The notes beneath the pieces are model-generated. The model was given only the letters and a program-made list of their open reading frames with translations. It was not told the DNA's origin and searched no databases. From NCBI GenBank assembly GCA_023252195.1, contig JAHEXI010000014.1, forward strand, positions 1 through 64,000: a stretch of DNA of 64,000 bases. The letters run 5' to 3'. This document shows positions 18,483-27,404 of the stretch, piece after piece (within the stretch, counting starts at the first letter, position 1; each line of letters starts with the position of its first letter). The DNA is from Pseudonocardiales bacterium. GTDB taxonomy: Bacteria; Actinomycetota; Actinomycetes; Mycobacteriales; Pseudonocardiaceae. The translations under genes and the position numbers were made by a program.

Positions 18483-19195
18483 TCAGGCGGGGGTCGATGA
18501 TGCCATGTTGGGGTCTTGTCCTCCAATCGTGGTGAGTCGGTGTTTTAGTCTGTAGCTTGGTCCGTTGATTGAAAGTACCTCGCAGTGGTGGAGTAGGCGG
18601 TCGAGTATTGCGGTGGCCAGGACGTCGTCACAGAAGACGTGGCCCCATTCGCTGAAGGCCTTGTTTGAGGTCAAAATAATAGGGCCGATCTCACATCTTT
18701 TCGAGATGACTTGGAAGACGAGGTTGGCGTCGGATCGGTCGAGTGGCAGGTATCCAACCTCATCGACCACGAGTACCGCGGGCCGGGTGTAGGTACGCAT
18801 CTTGCGGCTGAGTCGGCCGAGCTCGTCGGCGGCGCGAAGGTGACGGACCATATCGTCGAGGTTGGTGAAGTAGATCGAGTGCCCGGCCCGCATCTGGCCG
18901 CCAGCCTCGAGCAACTCGTGAAGCGAGCCGACAGTGAACAAGTGGGTTATCTCGATTTCCTCGATCTGATTATCGAAGAAGAACTCGGTATCCGCGATGG
19001 GCGCCGGTTCCGTGCGGCACTACGACTGTCCAAGCTGCCCCATCATAAAACCATCGACGAGTTCGAGTTCTCATTCCAGCCCGACCTGGACGTGCGGAAA
19101 GTTAAGGACCTGGCCAGCCTGTCGTTTATCGACACGAAAAGTAACGTGGCTCTCTTGGGTCCGCCCGGAGTGGGAAAGACTCACCTCGCGGTGGG
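18483..19195 (-). pseudogene. IS21-family istB ATPase with its N-terminal half inverted in place
   Basis: On the minus strand 18483 to about 18890 encodes the C-terminal half: RAGHSIYFTNLDDMVRHLRA, VLVVDEVGYLPLDRSDAN (Walker B) and PIILTSNKAFSEWG. On the plus strand about 18890-19195 encodes the N-terminal half: FLDLIIEEELGIRDGRRF, FEFSFQPDL and the Walker A ALLGPPGVGKTHLAV. Turning 18890-19195 around would join GKTHLAV directly to RAGHSIYF, which is the normal istB order. So one istB gene appears to have suffered a 305-bp internal inversion. IstB is the helper ATPase of IS21 transposition; this copy is dead. Confidence 0.75.
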
Positions 19196-19310
19196 CGACT
19201 ACCCGGCCTTGGCGGTCCTGGGGCAGCAGTTCTAACCGGAGGTGCGAAGGCCCCCAGCGGCCGCGACGCGCACCTCGGCCATACCCAGTCGGAGTCATGC
19301 CGGAGTCACC

Positions 19311-20303
19311 ATGACCACCACCATCACACCGATGTCCGAGACCGCCCTGGATACGGTGGCCGATCTGGCCGCTCAGTTGCGGGTGGATTCGATCCGCTCG
19401 TCGACCAGCGCCGGCTCGGGGCACCCCACCTCGAGCATGTCCGCGGCCGATCTGCTGGCTGTGCTGGTCACCCGGCATTTGCGTTACGACTGGGACGACC
19501 CGCGCTCGCTGGTCAACGACCATTGATCTTTTCTAAGGGGCACGCGTCCCCGCTGCTGTACGCGGTGTTCAAGGCTGTCGGGGTGGTCTCTGAGCAGGAG
19601 CTGATGACCGGCTACCGCCGCTTTGGGCAGCGCCTGGAGGGCCACCCCACCCCGATCCTGCCCTGGGTGGACGTGGCCACCGGCTCGCTGGGTCAGGGGC
19701 TACCCGACGGCGTCGGCGTGGCGCTGGCCGGTAAGTACCTGGAACAGCGGCCCTACCGGGTGTGGGTGCTGTGCGGTGACAGCGAACTGGCCGAAGGCTC
19801 CATCTGGGAGGCGCTGGACAAGGCCTCCTACTACCAGCTGTCCAACCTGATCGTGATGGTTGACGTCAACCGGCTGGGCCAACGCGGCCAGACCGATCTG
19901 GGTTGGAACGTGGACGCCTACGCCCGCCGCGTCGAGGCCTTCGGCGCCCGCGCGCTGGTCATCGACGGCCACGACCTGGCCGCCATCGACACCGCCCTGG
20001 CCACCGCCGAAGACAACACCGCCAGCGGGCAACCCACCGTGATCGTGGCCAAAACCATCAAGGGCCGCGGATTCTCCGAAGTCGAAGACAGCCCCGACTG
20101 GCACGGTAATCCCCTTCCCCCGGACATGGCCCAGCGGGCGATCACCGAGCTGGGCGGTGTGCGCAACCTGGTGCTGCGCGGCCCGCGTCCAGCCCCCGCT
20201 CCCGCCAGCCCAGAGGTCACCCCCCACGAAGCGGGCCAGCCCGCCAAGACCGATGCGGCAGCGCCGCGCTACGCCGTCGGTGACAAGGTGGCCACTCGCA
20301 AGC
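19311..20303 (+). pseudogene. Transketolase, N-terminal half, frameshifted and truncated
   Basis: Starts at ATG 19311. DTVADLAAQLRVDSIRSSTS and SGHPTSSMSAADLL are transketolase N-terminal motifs. One base is missing at about 19523 (VNDH then IFSKGHASPLLY). The thiamin-diphosphate site GDSELAEGSIWEAL and the GRGFSEVED segment follow. The reading stops at GDKVATRK, exactly where the 172-bp element begins, so the pyrimidine-binding and C-terminal domains are lost and are not found elsewhere in the window. Transketolase moves two-carbon units in the pentose phosphate pathway. This copy cannot. Confidence 0.85.
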
Positions 20304-20475
20304 GCACTGTTGCATTGAGGGATCGGCCCGCTCAAGCTGATCTCATCGGTCCGTCCAGAGGCCCTCGCCCAAGACTCAGATGCCCGATTTATCATAGTTA
20401 TCTACGGGGCTGGTAGGGCCTGTTTTGCTGCTTTGGGCCACGGCGGGTACGCCCTTTGCCTCAATGCAACAGTGC
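20304..20475. mobile_element. 172-bp IS6-end-like MITE, copy 1 (inverted relative to copy 2)
   Basis: Ends are GCACTGTTGCATTGAGGG and CCTCAATGCAACAGTGC, close to the GGCACTGTTGCAAA ends of IS6-family elements. The sequence is the reverse complement of 31117-31288 with no difference visible by eye. It separates the transketolase remnant from the 5' part of a GH15 gene. It has no coding capacity for a transposase. A related, diverged copy lies at 46109-46278. Confidence 0.9.
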
Positions 20476-21710
20476 CAGTTTTTGCGCCCGCCGCGGGTTT
20501 CCCAGATGCCTTCATCAGGCTGGTCCCAGTGGTCACAGACCCAGTTCACCAGGGCACAGACCCGGTCCCACAGGTCGCTGGAGATGGGCTGTCCCCACTT
20601 GTCGTACAGGTAGATCGAGTCGATCAGCGCGCCATAGATGTCCAGTTGCAGCTGGTCGACCGCGGCGTTGCCGACCCGAACCGGGCGCGAGCCCTGGTGT
20701 CCGGACCAGTGATCGAGGGTGCGTTCGGGCAGTTCAGTGCGCCCGTCGATGCCGTACATGATCTGCAATGGGCCCGTGGGGCCGTCGTCGCGCAGGGACA
20801 AGTTGGTCAAAAAGTTCATGAAGGCCTCGGCCTCGCCGGTAAACCCCAGCCGCAGCAACGCATAGACACAAAAAGCGGCATCGCGCAGCCATAGGTAGCG
20901 GTAGTCCCAGTTGCGCTCGCCGCCGAGTTGTTCGGGCAGGCTGGTCGTGGGCGCGGCCACGATCGCGCCGGTGGGGGCGTAGGTGAGCAGCTTGAGGGTC
21001 AACGCGGAGCGGTGCACCATCTCCCGCCACCGGCCGCGGTAGCGCGACGTGGACAGCCAGCGCCGCCAAAACGCCACCGTGGCGGCGAACTGCTGCTGTG
21101 CTTGGGCGTGCGGGCACTCCCGCGGCGCCACGTCGTCGTCGACGCGGTCCAGCGCGAACACGGCGGACTGGCCTTCGCTGAGTTTGAACTGCGCCCACGC
21201 ATCCGCTGCATCGCAGTCCAGCGGCATCGTGGCGGTCAGCGCCAGCGACAGCTCCGCGGACTCGAACACGACCAGGCCGTCATGGCGGCGCACCGTGTGT
21301 GGCGCCAGGCCATAGCCAAACCGGGGCGCCACCCGTATCCGAAACGGAATCGCGCCCCGCACGCACACCACACGCCGAATCAGCCGGTGCCGATCCACAT
21401 CACCGTTGTCGGCCAGGGGCATGAAGTCTTGAACCTCACCTATCCCGTCTTCGGTGAAAAACCGGGTGATCAGCACGTTGGTGTCGGGAAAGTAGAACTG
21501 CCTGGTCCGTGCCGCCACGTCAGCGGTCAGCTCAAATGATCCGCCCTGATCGGCGTCCAAGATCGCGCCGAACACGCTCGGGGCATCAAACGACGGGCAG
21601 CAATACCAGTCGATGGTGCCGTTGCTGCCTACCAGGGCGACCGTACGCAGATCACCGATCAGGCCGTGCTCAGAGATCGGCAGGTAACGACAGTTGGGCT
21701 CGTCAACCAT
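20476..21710 (-). pseudogene. GH15 family hydrolase (glucoamylase/trehalase-like), 5' part
   Basis: From the ATG at 21708-21710 (AGAGGTAGC upstream) the protein reads YLPISEHGLIGDLRTVALVG, GTIDWYCCPSFDAPSVFGAI, and ERNWDYRYLWLRDAAFCVYA. These are the landmarks of bacterial GH15 proteins that cleave alpha-glucans or trehalose with inversion. The frame runs without error to GGRKN, where the 172-bp element starts and adds a foreign tail. The missing C-terminal (alpha/alpha) barrel part is at 31289-31872 on the plus strand. Only rearrangement, not point mutation, has broken it. Confidence 0.9.
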
Positions 21711-22109
21711 TGCTACCTCTCTGCACCCTGCGGTCACCAGGCAGATCTCGTGCTCCGGTGGTCATTGTCCACCAGTCACGGACCGAACAGCAGTCCGGGA
21801 TTGCAGCTAGCGGTAGGGAAGGTGCCCGCAGACGGGGAAGACCGGCCTGCACCGAAGCGCCACCCTGGGTGACAGTGCCGAGCACTGAGCGGTCCATCAC
21901 ACCTGATCTTCAAGCGAAGGTGTCCTGGATAAATTATCGCAGTTGGTCTGTTCTCACCAGCTTTTCGCTATCGCCTGAGCAGCTTGTCGATCAAGTGCGT
22001 GACGCACAAACAGCGCTGGCAGTCGCGGAGCATTACATCGAGCAATGCTTGAAATCAGTGGATTGACGCTGGGAGGGCGTAGCTTCCCGGTGATCGAGTA
22101 GGTCTCATG
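21711..22109. other. No supportable gene
   Basis: About 400 bases between the GH15 start and the IS256 element. It holds the presumed GH15 promoter and the left edge of the transposon. Confidence 0.4.
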
Positions 22110-23466
22110 CAGGCCGGCGGTCGCAACGCTGGTCGGGACGGCATGCCGGTGTTCAAGGTAGTGCAGGCGTCGGTGCTGAGCGAGCGGCCGAGTTGCCGGA
22201 TGTTCCGGATGGGTCGGTGCTGGATGAGATCGTCCGGGAGAGCGCGCGGAAGATGCTGGCTGCGGCGCTGCGCGCGGAGGCTGATGGGTACGTCGACGCG
22301 CTGATTGGGGTGGTCGACGGGGTTGGGCATCGGAGGGTGGTGCGCAACGGCTATGCCGGGCCGCGCACGATCCTGTGCGGGGCGGGGGCGGTCGAGGTCC
22401 GCGCGCCCGGGTCAACGACAAGCGCGTCGATGAGGCCACTGGTGAGCGTAAGTGCTTCGCCTCGGCGATTCTGCCGGCGTGGTGTCGTAAGAGCCCGATG
22501 ATCAGCGAGGTATTGCCGTTGCTGTCCCTGCAGGGGCTGTCGACCATTGACTTTGGCCCGGCGTTGGGCCAGTTTCTGGGCTCGGATGCCGGCTTGTCCG
22601 CGTCGGTGATCACCAGGTTGACCGAGACCTGGAAGGGCGAGCAGCGCGCGTTTGCCGCCCGAGACCTCCCCGAGGTCGACTACGTCTATCTGTGGGCGGA
22701 CGGCATCCACGTCAACATCCGCTTGGAGGAGCACAAGCGGTGCCTGCTGGTGCTGATCGGGGTGCGCGCCGACGGGCGCAAGGAACTCATCGCGCTGACC
22801 GACGGGTACCGGGAGTCGGTCGAGTCGTGGGCGGATCTGTTGCGCGATGGTGCCCGGCGCGGGATGCGTGCCCCGGTGCTCGCCGTCGGGGACGGTGCGC
22901 TGGGGTTCTGGGGCGCGCTGCGCAAGGTCTTCCCCGAAGGGCGGGAGCAGAAATGCTGGTTTCACAAGATCGCTAATGTGCTCGGGGTGCTACCCAAGTC
23001 TGCGCATCCCGACGTGAAGAAAGCGCTGGCCGAGATCTGGAACGCCGAGGACAAGCGGCATGCCTACGACGCGGTCAAGGCCTTTGAGGCCGGCTATGGG
23101 GCCAAGTTCCCCAAGGTGGTCGCGAAGATCACCGGTGATCACGATGGGCTGCTGGCGTTTTATGATTTTCCTGCTGCGCACTGGGTTCACCTGCGCACTA
23201 CGAATCCCATTGAGTCGACCTTCGCGACGGTCAGGCACCGGACGAAGATCACCCGCGGGCCCGGTCCGCGGGCGGCGGGGTTGGCGATGGCGGTCAAGCT
23301 CATCGAGGCCGCGCAGGCACGGTGGCAGGCGGTCAACGCCCCGCAGCTGGTCACGCTGGTGCGCGCCGGCGCGGTCTTTGAGTCCGGCAAGCTCGTCGAA
23401 CGTGCCGATCAGTCAGGGAGCCCGACAGGCCCTGAACCCATCGGGGCTGACCGCGACGCCGCCTGA
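22110..23466 (+). pseudogene. IS256-family (Mutator) transposase with one frameshift
   Basis: The first frame carries the N-terminal part VLDEIVRESARKMLAAALRA and NGYAGPRTILCGAG. At about 22405 one base is missing and the rest continues from RVNDKRVDEATGERK. The DDE core is complete: YVYLWADGIHVNIR (D), APVLAVGDGALGFW (D) and NPIESTFATVRHRTK (E). Mutator-type transposases move by cut and paste with short target duplications. I did not identify its terminal repeats. Frameshift aside, it looks recent. Confidence 0.85.
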
Positions 23467-23617
23467 TCGGCGAGGGTTCGCCGCTCGTCCCGTCCACCGT
23501 ATCCCGCTGATTTATTGCTGCGCGATGCCCGCCGGCTCAGCGGCGTGGACGATGCGCTGACCGCGGAGATCTGGGCCAGCGGCTGGCTGGGGCAGGCATG
23601 GTTGAACGCACCCCGTC
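23467..23617. other. Short stretch with a possible protein scrap
   Basis: A plus-strand reading at about 23515-23600, DDALTAEIWASGWLG, resembles a motif of small actinobacterial proteins but has no start or end. It is probably debris between the transposon and the regulator fragment. Confidence 0.3.
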
Positions 23618-23974
23618 ATGACCGCATTCGAGCTGTGGGTACGCAGGAACCTGGCCGATCCTTTGCCCCTCAAGCAGGTAGCGGGAGCACTCGGCGTGAG
23701 CGAGCGAACCCTCCAGCGCGTCACCGCGTCGGTCGTTGGCATCTCTCCGATGGACTTCGTGCACGAAATCCGACTCGATCAGGCCACATTCCTGCTCCGC
23801 ACCACCACCATGTCCGCCGAGGCGATCACCCGCGCCGTCGGCTACCAGCACCTGGGAACCCTCAGAACACTCATTCGACGCCGCCATGGATCCACCCTCA
23901 CCGGCCTGCGATCAGGAGCTCACCACCGGCCGGAGAACACCCCACAGCCACTCCAAGGCACCAGCAGATCATGA
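23618..23974 (+). pseudogene. GlxA-type AraC-family regulator, C-terminal DNA-binding part
   Basis: The reading TAFELWVRRNLADPLPLKQV, LGVSERTLQRVTAS and TMSAEAITRAVGYQHLGTLR is the two-helix-turn-helix AraC domain. It is closely similar to the C-terminus of the intact regulator at 24473-25489. The N-terminal amidase-like domain is absent. It may be the other half of copy A at 17965-18425 (same strand, 5.2 kb apart) or the remains of a third copy. It cannot be a complete regulator. Confidence 0.75.
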
Positions 23975-24470
23975 ACCCAACCGCCAATGCTTGAGCTCAT
24001 CGAAGTCCATCGCCAGGACTGGGCCACCGAGGTCCGGGTCGGCACGCACAACCCGACCATGCAACGCTCGCAGCTCGCTTCCCGGCTCGATACCAAGCTC
24101 TGACACGAGCAACGCGTGCACGTCCCGGTACACCTGCAGGGCACCTGCCTGGCGCCCAGTGCGGTAGAGCGTGAGCATGTCCAACTGCTGCCACCGCTCC
24201 TGCAAGGGATGCAACCGGGTCAGCCTGACCAGCTCCGGCAGGACCTCAGCATGCCGCGCCAGCTCAAGATCCAGCGCGATGCGGTCCTGCAGCGCCAGCA
24301 GCCGCAGCGTCTCCAGTCGATTGCGCTCAGCGCTGACGTACTCACCCTTGGCCCCGCCCAGCGCATCGCCCGCCACAACGCAAGACCGGTCCGCCGTTCC
24401 CTGACCGCCTTGGAGCAGATCACCGCTGCACGTGCCGCGCGAGCACGTCTCCGGTCGAGGAGAACGTCGG
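23969..24470 (-). pseudogene. SARP/AfsR-type regulator, bacterial transcriptional activation domain fragment
   Basis: The minus-strand frames give SAERNRLETLRLLALQDRI, HPLQERWQQLDMLTLYRTGR, and VSELGIEPGSELRALHGRV. This is the TPR-like BTAD domain that follows the winged helix in SARP activators of secondary metabolism. The DNA-binding part is missing and a frame change separates an upstream piece (DVLLDRRRARAARA). Wedged between two copies of the GlxA-type regulator. Confidence 0.65.
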
Positions 24471-24472
24471 CG

Positions 24473-25489
24473 CTAGAAGGGTTCACGGCCGGGTGACGAC
24501 CGGACCTGCTGCGGGCTCCTCTCCGGCTGGTCGTGAGCTCCTGATCGCAGTCCGGCGAGGGTGGATCCGCGGCGGCGTCGGATGAGTGCTCTGAGGGTTC
24601 CGACGTGCTGGTAGCCGACGGCGCGGGCTATTGCCTCGGTGGACATGGTGGTCGTGCGGAGCAGGAATGTGGCCTGATCGAGTCGGATTTCGTGCACGAA
24701 GTCCATCGGGGACATGCCAACGACCGACGCGGTGACGCGCTGGAGGGTTCGCTCGCTCACGCCGAGTGCTCCCGCGATGCTCTTCAGGGGTAGAGGGTTG
24801 GCCAGGTTCCTGCGTACCCACAGCTCGAATGCGGTCAGGACGGGGTCCGCGCCGGCCAGCATGGAGGGGATGGCGAATGCTGCCTGCGAGGGACGGTCAC
24901 CGATGAGTAGGTGACGGCTCACCAGCTCTGCCAGGGCTGGGCTCTGTTGGCGCACGATCGACAGGGCGAGGTCGATGTGAGCGAAGGCCGCGCCTGCGGT
25001 GGTGACGCGACCGTCATGGATGAGCGTGGAGGTTTCGTTCAGCGAAACGGCCGGGTAACGCTTGCGAAACGCTGGCCCGAGCCACCAACTCGTCGTCGCG
25101 CGGCGACCGTCGAGCACACCTGATTCGGCGAGGAAGAACGTTCCTGTGCACGCCGCCGCGAGAGCAGTCCCCTCCTCGGCCATTGTCCTGATCCACGACA
25201 GCATCGGGTGGTCGGCAACGAGGCCGATCACGTGGTGGGACTCCTTGACGCCGGGGGCCGGCATGACCACGATGTCCGGCGCGGGCTTGAGTTCACGGGC
25301 CGGGGTCGTGTGGATGCGCAGCCCGTGCCCGGTCGTGACCGATTCACCGATCCCCGCGACCGTCACCTCGATCGGTGAGGGTGCACCGCAGACCTCGCTG
25401 CGCAGAGCATTGGCCGAGCTCAGCACATCAAGTACCACGCTCAGTCCCGAATCGAACATCCCGTCGGTGGTGAGGACAGCGACCTTCAT
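24473..25489 (-). CDS. GlxA-type AraC-family transcriptional regulator (intact copy B)
   Basis: 338 residues. The first 190 or so form a DJ-1/PfpI amidase-like domain: MKVAVLTTDGMFDSGLSVVL, then [13 protein letters not shown], and [20 protein letters not shown] with the cysteine of the nucleophile elbow. The last 110 residues are two AraC helix-turn-helices (LGVSERTLQRVTAS, TMSTEAIARAVGYQHVGTLR). It is divergent from the ABM-lactonase pair and probably controls it through the palindrome at 25509-25524. The start at ATG 25487-25489 matches copy A; no clear ribosome site precedes it. Confidence 0.85.
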   Translation of the reverse strand: MKVAVLTTDGMFDSGLSVVLDVLSSANALRSEVCGAPSPIEVTVAGIGESVTTGHGLRIHTTPARELKPAPDIVVMPAPGVKESHHVIGLVADHPMLSWIRTMAEEGTALAAACTGTFFLAESGVLDGRRATTSWWLGPAFRKRYPAVSLNETSTLIHDGRVTTAGAAFAHIDLALSIVRQQSPALAELVSRHLLIGDRPSQAAFAIPSMLAGADPVLTAFELWVRRNLANPLPLKSIAGALGVSERTLQRVTASVVGMSPMDFVHEIRLDQATFLLRTTTMSTEAIARAVGYQHVGTLRALIRRRRGSTLAGLRSGAHDQPERSPQQVRSSPGREPF

Positions 25490-25508
25490 GTCGGAAACGG
25501 TACTCAAT

Positions 25509-25524
25509 GTGGCGTCTACGCCAC
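25509..25524. promoter_or_regulatory. Palindrome between regulator copy B and ABM copy B
   Basis: GTGGCGT-CT-ACGCCAC keeps the seven-base arms seen at 17930-17945, with the same distance and orientation to both genes. It is the best candidate operator of the GlxA-type regulator. Confidence 0.7.
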
Positions 25525-25583
25525 TATTCCCTGGCTGCAATTTTACCTAACGTGCGTACCAACGGCTACGGAAGGGAACCGTC

Positions 25584-25880
25584 ATGACCGTCGATAGAGG
25601 CCTTCTTGCTCTCCTGGAGGCGAAACCCGGCAAGGGCGAGGAGCTCGCGGCCTTCCTTGTCCAGGGCCGGGCACTCGCCGTGGAGGAAACCGGCACCGTC
25701 ACCTGGTATGCCTTCCAGCTGAGGCAGACGACCTATGGCATCTTCGACTCCTTCAACGACGAAGATGCCCGCCAAGCTCACATCAACGGTCAGATCCCGA
25801 TCGCTTTGGGCCACATCGCCGCTGACCTGCTGGCCAGCGAGCCCAACATCCGCCCTGTTGACATCATCGCCGTCAAGTAG
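25584..25880 (+). CDS. Antibiotic-biosynthesis-monooxygenase (ABM) fold protein, copy B
   Basis: 98 residues, nearly identical to copy A at 17573-17869; changes are scattered and conservative (for example KLSETA to QLRQTT). GGAAGGGAAC precedes the ATG. It is followed after 56 bases by a lactonase-like gene, probably in one transcript under the GlxA-type regulator. The downstream lactonase is absent from copy A, so copy B shows the fuller module. Confidence 0.85.
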   Translation: MTVDRGLLALLEAKPGKGEELAAFLVQGRALAVEETGTVTWYAFQLRQTTYGIFDSFNDEDARQAHINGQIPIALGHIAADLLASEPNIRPVDIIAVK

Positions 25881-25936
25881 CCGAAACGATCACTCATCGG
25901 CAGTGGGGGACAACGGTACGTTCTTGGAGGAGCGAG

Positions 25937-26974
25937 ATGTCAAGTGAAGCTATCGAGCCGAACTCCGGATACGTCTACATGCAGACTAATGAGCCGGAGC
26001 GCAACAGGGTGCTGGCCTTTAGGCGCGCTGGCGATGGAACGTTGACGCCTTCGGGCGCCTACGACACCGGCGGCGCCGGCGATGGTATTCCGCACCTGGC
26101 CTCGCAGGGGTCGGTGGTGCTCACCGGCGATGGGCGGTATTTGCTCGTCACGAACGCCTCTAGTGGTGACGTGAGTGTGTTCGCCGTCGGTGGGGGCGGG
26201 TTGTCTCTTGTGCAGACGGTCGCGACCGGCCACTCGCCCAAGAGCGTCGCCGAGTACGAGGGTCTCGTTTACGTGCTGAACACCCGCGACCCGTCTTTGA
26301 CTGGCTTGCGGCTCAGCGGCCTGAAGGTTGAGCCGCTCGCCGAGTCAACCCACAAACTTGCCTCTGATGCCGATCCGGCGCAGGTCGGCTTCAGTCCAGA
26401 GGGTGTCACGCTGGTGGTGACCGAGCGCGGCACGAACGCCATCCTCGCTTACCCAGTGGACGCGGCGGGTCACCTTGGGGAGCCGCTCGTGCAGCTCTCG
26501 TCGGGGCCGACACCGTACGGCTTTGCTTTTACTAAGCGCGGTGGGCTCGTCGTGACCGAGGCTTTCGGTGGTCAGAGGGGAAAGGCGGCTGCCTCCTCGT
26601 ATGTGATCAGTGATGGTGGTCTGGCACCGGTGTCGCGCTCGGTTGGCAATGGCCGCAGCGAGAGTTGCTGGGCCGTGGCCACCAACGATGACCGCTACGT
26701 GTTCACCATCAACTTCGCCGACGGCGCTGTGTCACGGTATTCGATCGGCGCCGAGGGCGGCATTGCACTCGACGAGGCCGCGGCTGGTCTCGTCCTGGAC
26801 GGGCAGACAGGTCTTCGTGACGAGGCTCTGAGTAGCGACGGCGGGTTCCTGTACGCGATCCACGCCGACTCGCGGCGCGTGTTCGGCTGGGCCCTCGGTG
26901 CGGGCGGCGCGCTGTCACCGATCGGGTCGTGGGAGGGACTGCCCGCGACCGTGGCCGGGCTCGCGGTCAGCTAA
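25937..26974 (+). CDS. Seven-bladed propeller protein, lactonase family (YkgB/6-phosphogluconolactonase-like)
   Basis: 345 residues built of repeated beta-propeller blades: GRYLLVTNASSGDVSVFAV, GVTLVVTERGTNAILAYPV, DDRYVFTINFADGAVSRYSI, DGGFLYAIHADSRRVFGWAL. Members of this family include lactonases and muconate-type cycloisomerases; the exact substrate is not evident. No signal peptide, so cytoplasmic. GGAGGAGCG precedes the ATG. Together with the ABM protein it could deal with a quinone- or lactone-type compound sensed by the regulator; that is inference. Confidence 0.8.
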   Translation: MSSEAIEPNSGYVYMQTNEPERNRVLAFRRAGDGTLTPSGAYDTGGAGDGIPHLASQGSVVLTGDGRYLLVTNASSGDVSVFAVGGGGLSLVQTVATGHSPKSVAEYEGLVYVLNTRDPSLTGLRLSGLKVEPLAESTHKLASDADPAQVGFSPEGVTLVVTERGTNAILAYPVDAAGHLGEPLVQLSSGPTPYGFAFTKRGGLVVTEAFGGQRGKAAASSYVISDGGLAPVSRSVGNGRSESCWAVATNDDRYVFTINFADGAVSRYSIGAEGGIALDEAAAGLVLDGQTGLRDEALSSDGGFLYAIHADSRRVFGWALGAGGALSPIGSWEGLPATVAGLAVS

Positions 26975-26979
26975 AGACG

Positions 26980-27190
26980 ATGCTCGAACTGTTTGGCCCC
27001 GTACTGAGCACCGAGCTCGCGGTGGCCGTGGTGACTGTGCCTGCTGGGCTGGTACTGGGCCGGGGCATCGCGCAGCAAGTGACCCGGCAGCGGGAGGCCC
27101 GCGCCCGGGATCGGGCGGCCGAATCAGCGCGACGCGAACTGGTCGCCTGGATCAGTCACGACCTGCGCACCCCACTGGGCTTCCTGGTAG
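26980..27190 (+). pseudogene. Sensor histidine kinase fragment (HisKA)
   Basis: A short reading MLELFGPVLSTELAVAVVTV has one membrane helix and then RRELVAWISHDLRTPLGFL, the phospho-accepting H-box of a sensor kinase. It breaks off right after the H-box and no ATPase domain follows. Six bases separate it from the lactonase stop, so it is a fusion scar at the end of that operon. Confidence 0.7.
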
Positions 27191-27404
27191 TAAGCGCCGA
27201 AATACCAACGGTCTGCCTCGTTTACGCAGGTCACGGTTGTTACAGTTCGCCGTCGCGCACCCCGCCGCGGCGGTGTCAATCGAACCGTCTGAGCAGCGCA
27301 ACCGGTGTAAATCGATGGTTTTTCTCTGGAAGCTACGGGGAGGCCCTAAGGAGGCAAGGAGCGGCGATGGTATCGGCCGACTCCGCGCGGAGAGGTTGCG
27401 GTCG

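Noticed and set aside
20304-20475. The symmetric 172-bp element as a structured non-coding RNA
   Set aside because: Its ends match IS6-type inverted repeats and each copy interrupts a gene; insertion explains it better than an RNA gene.
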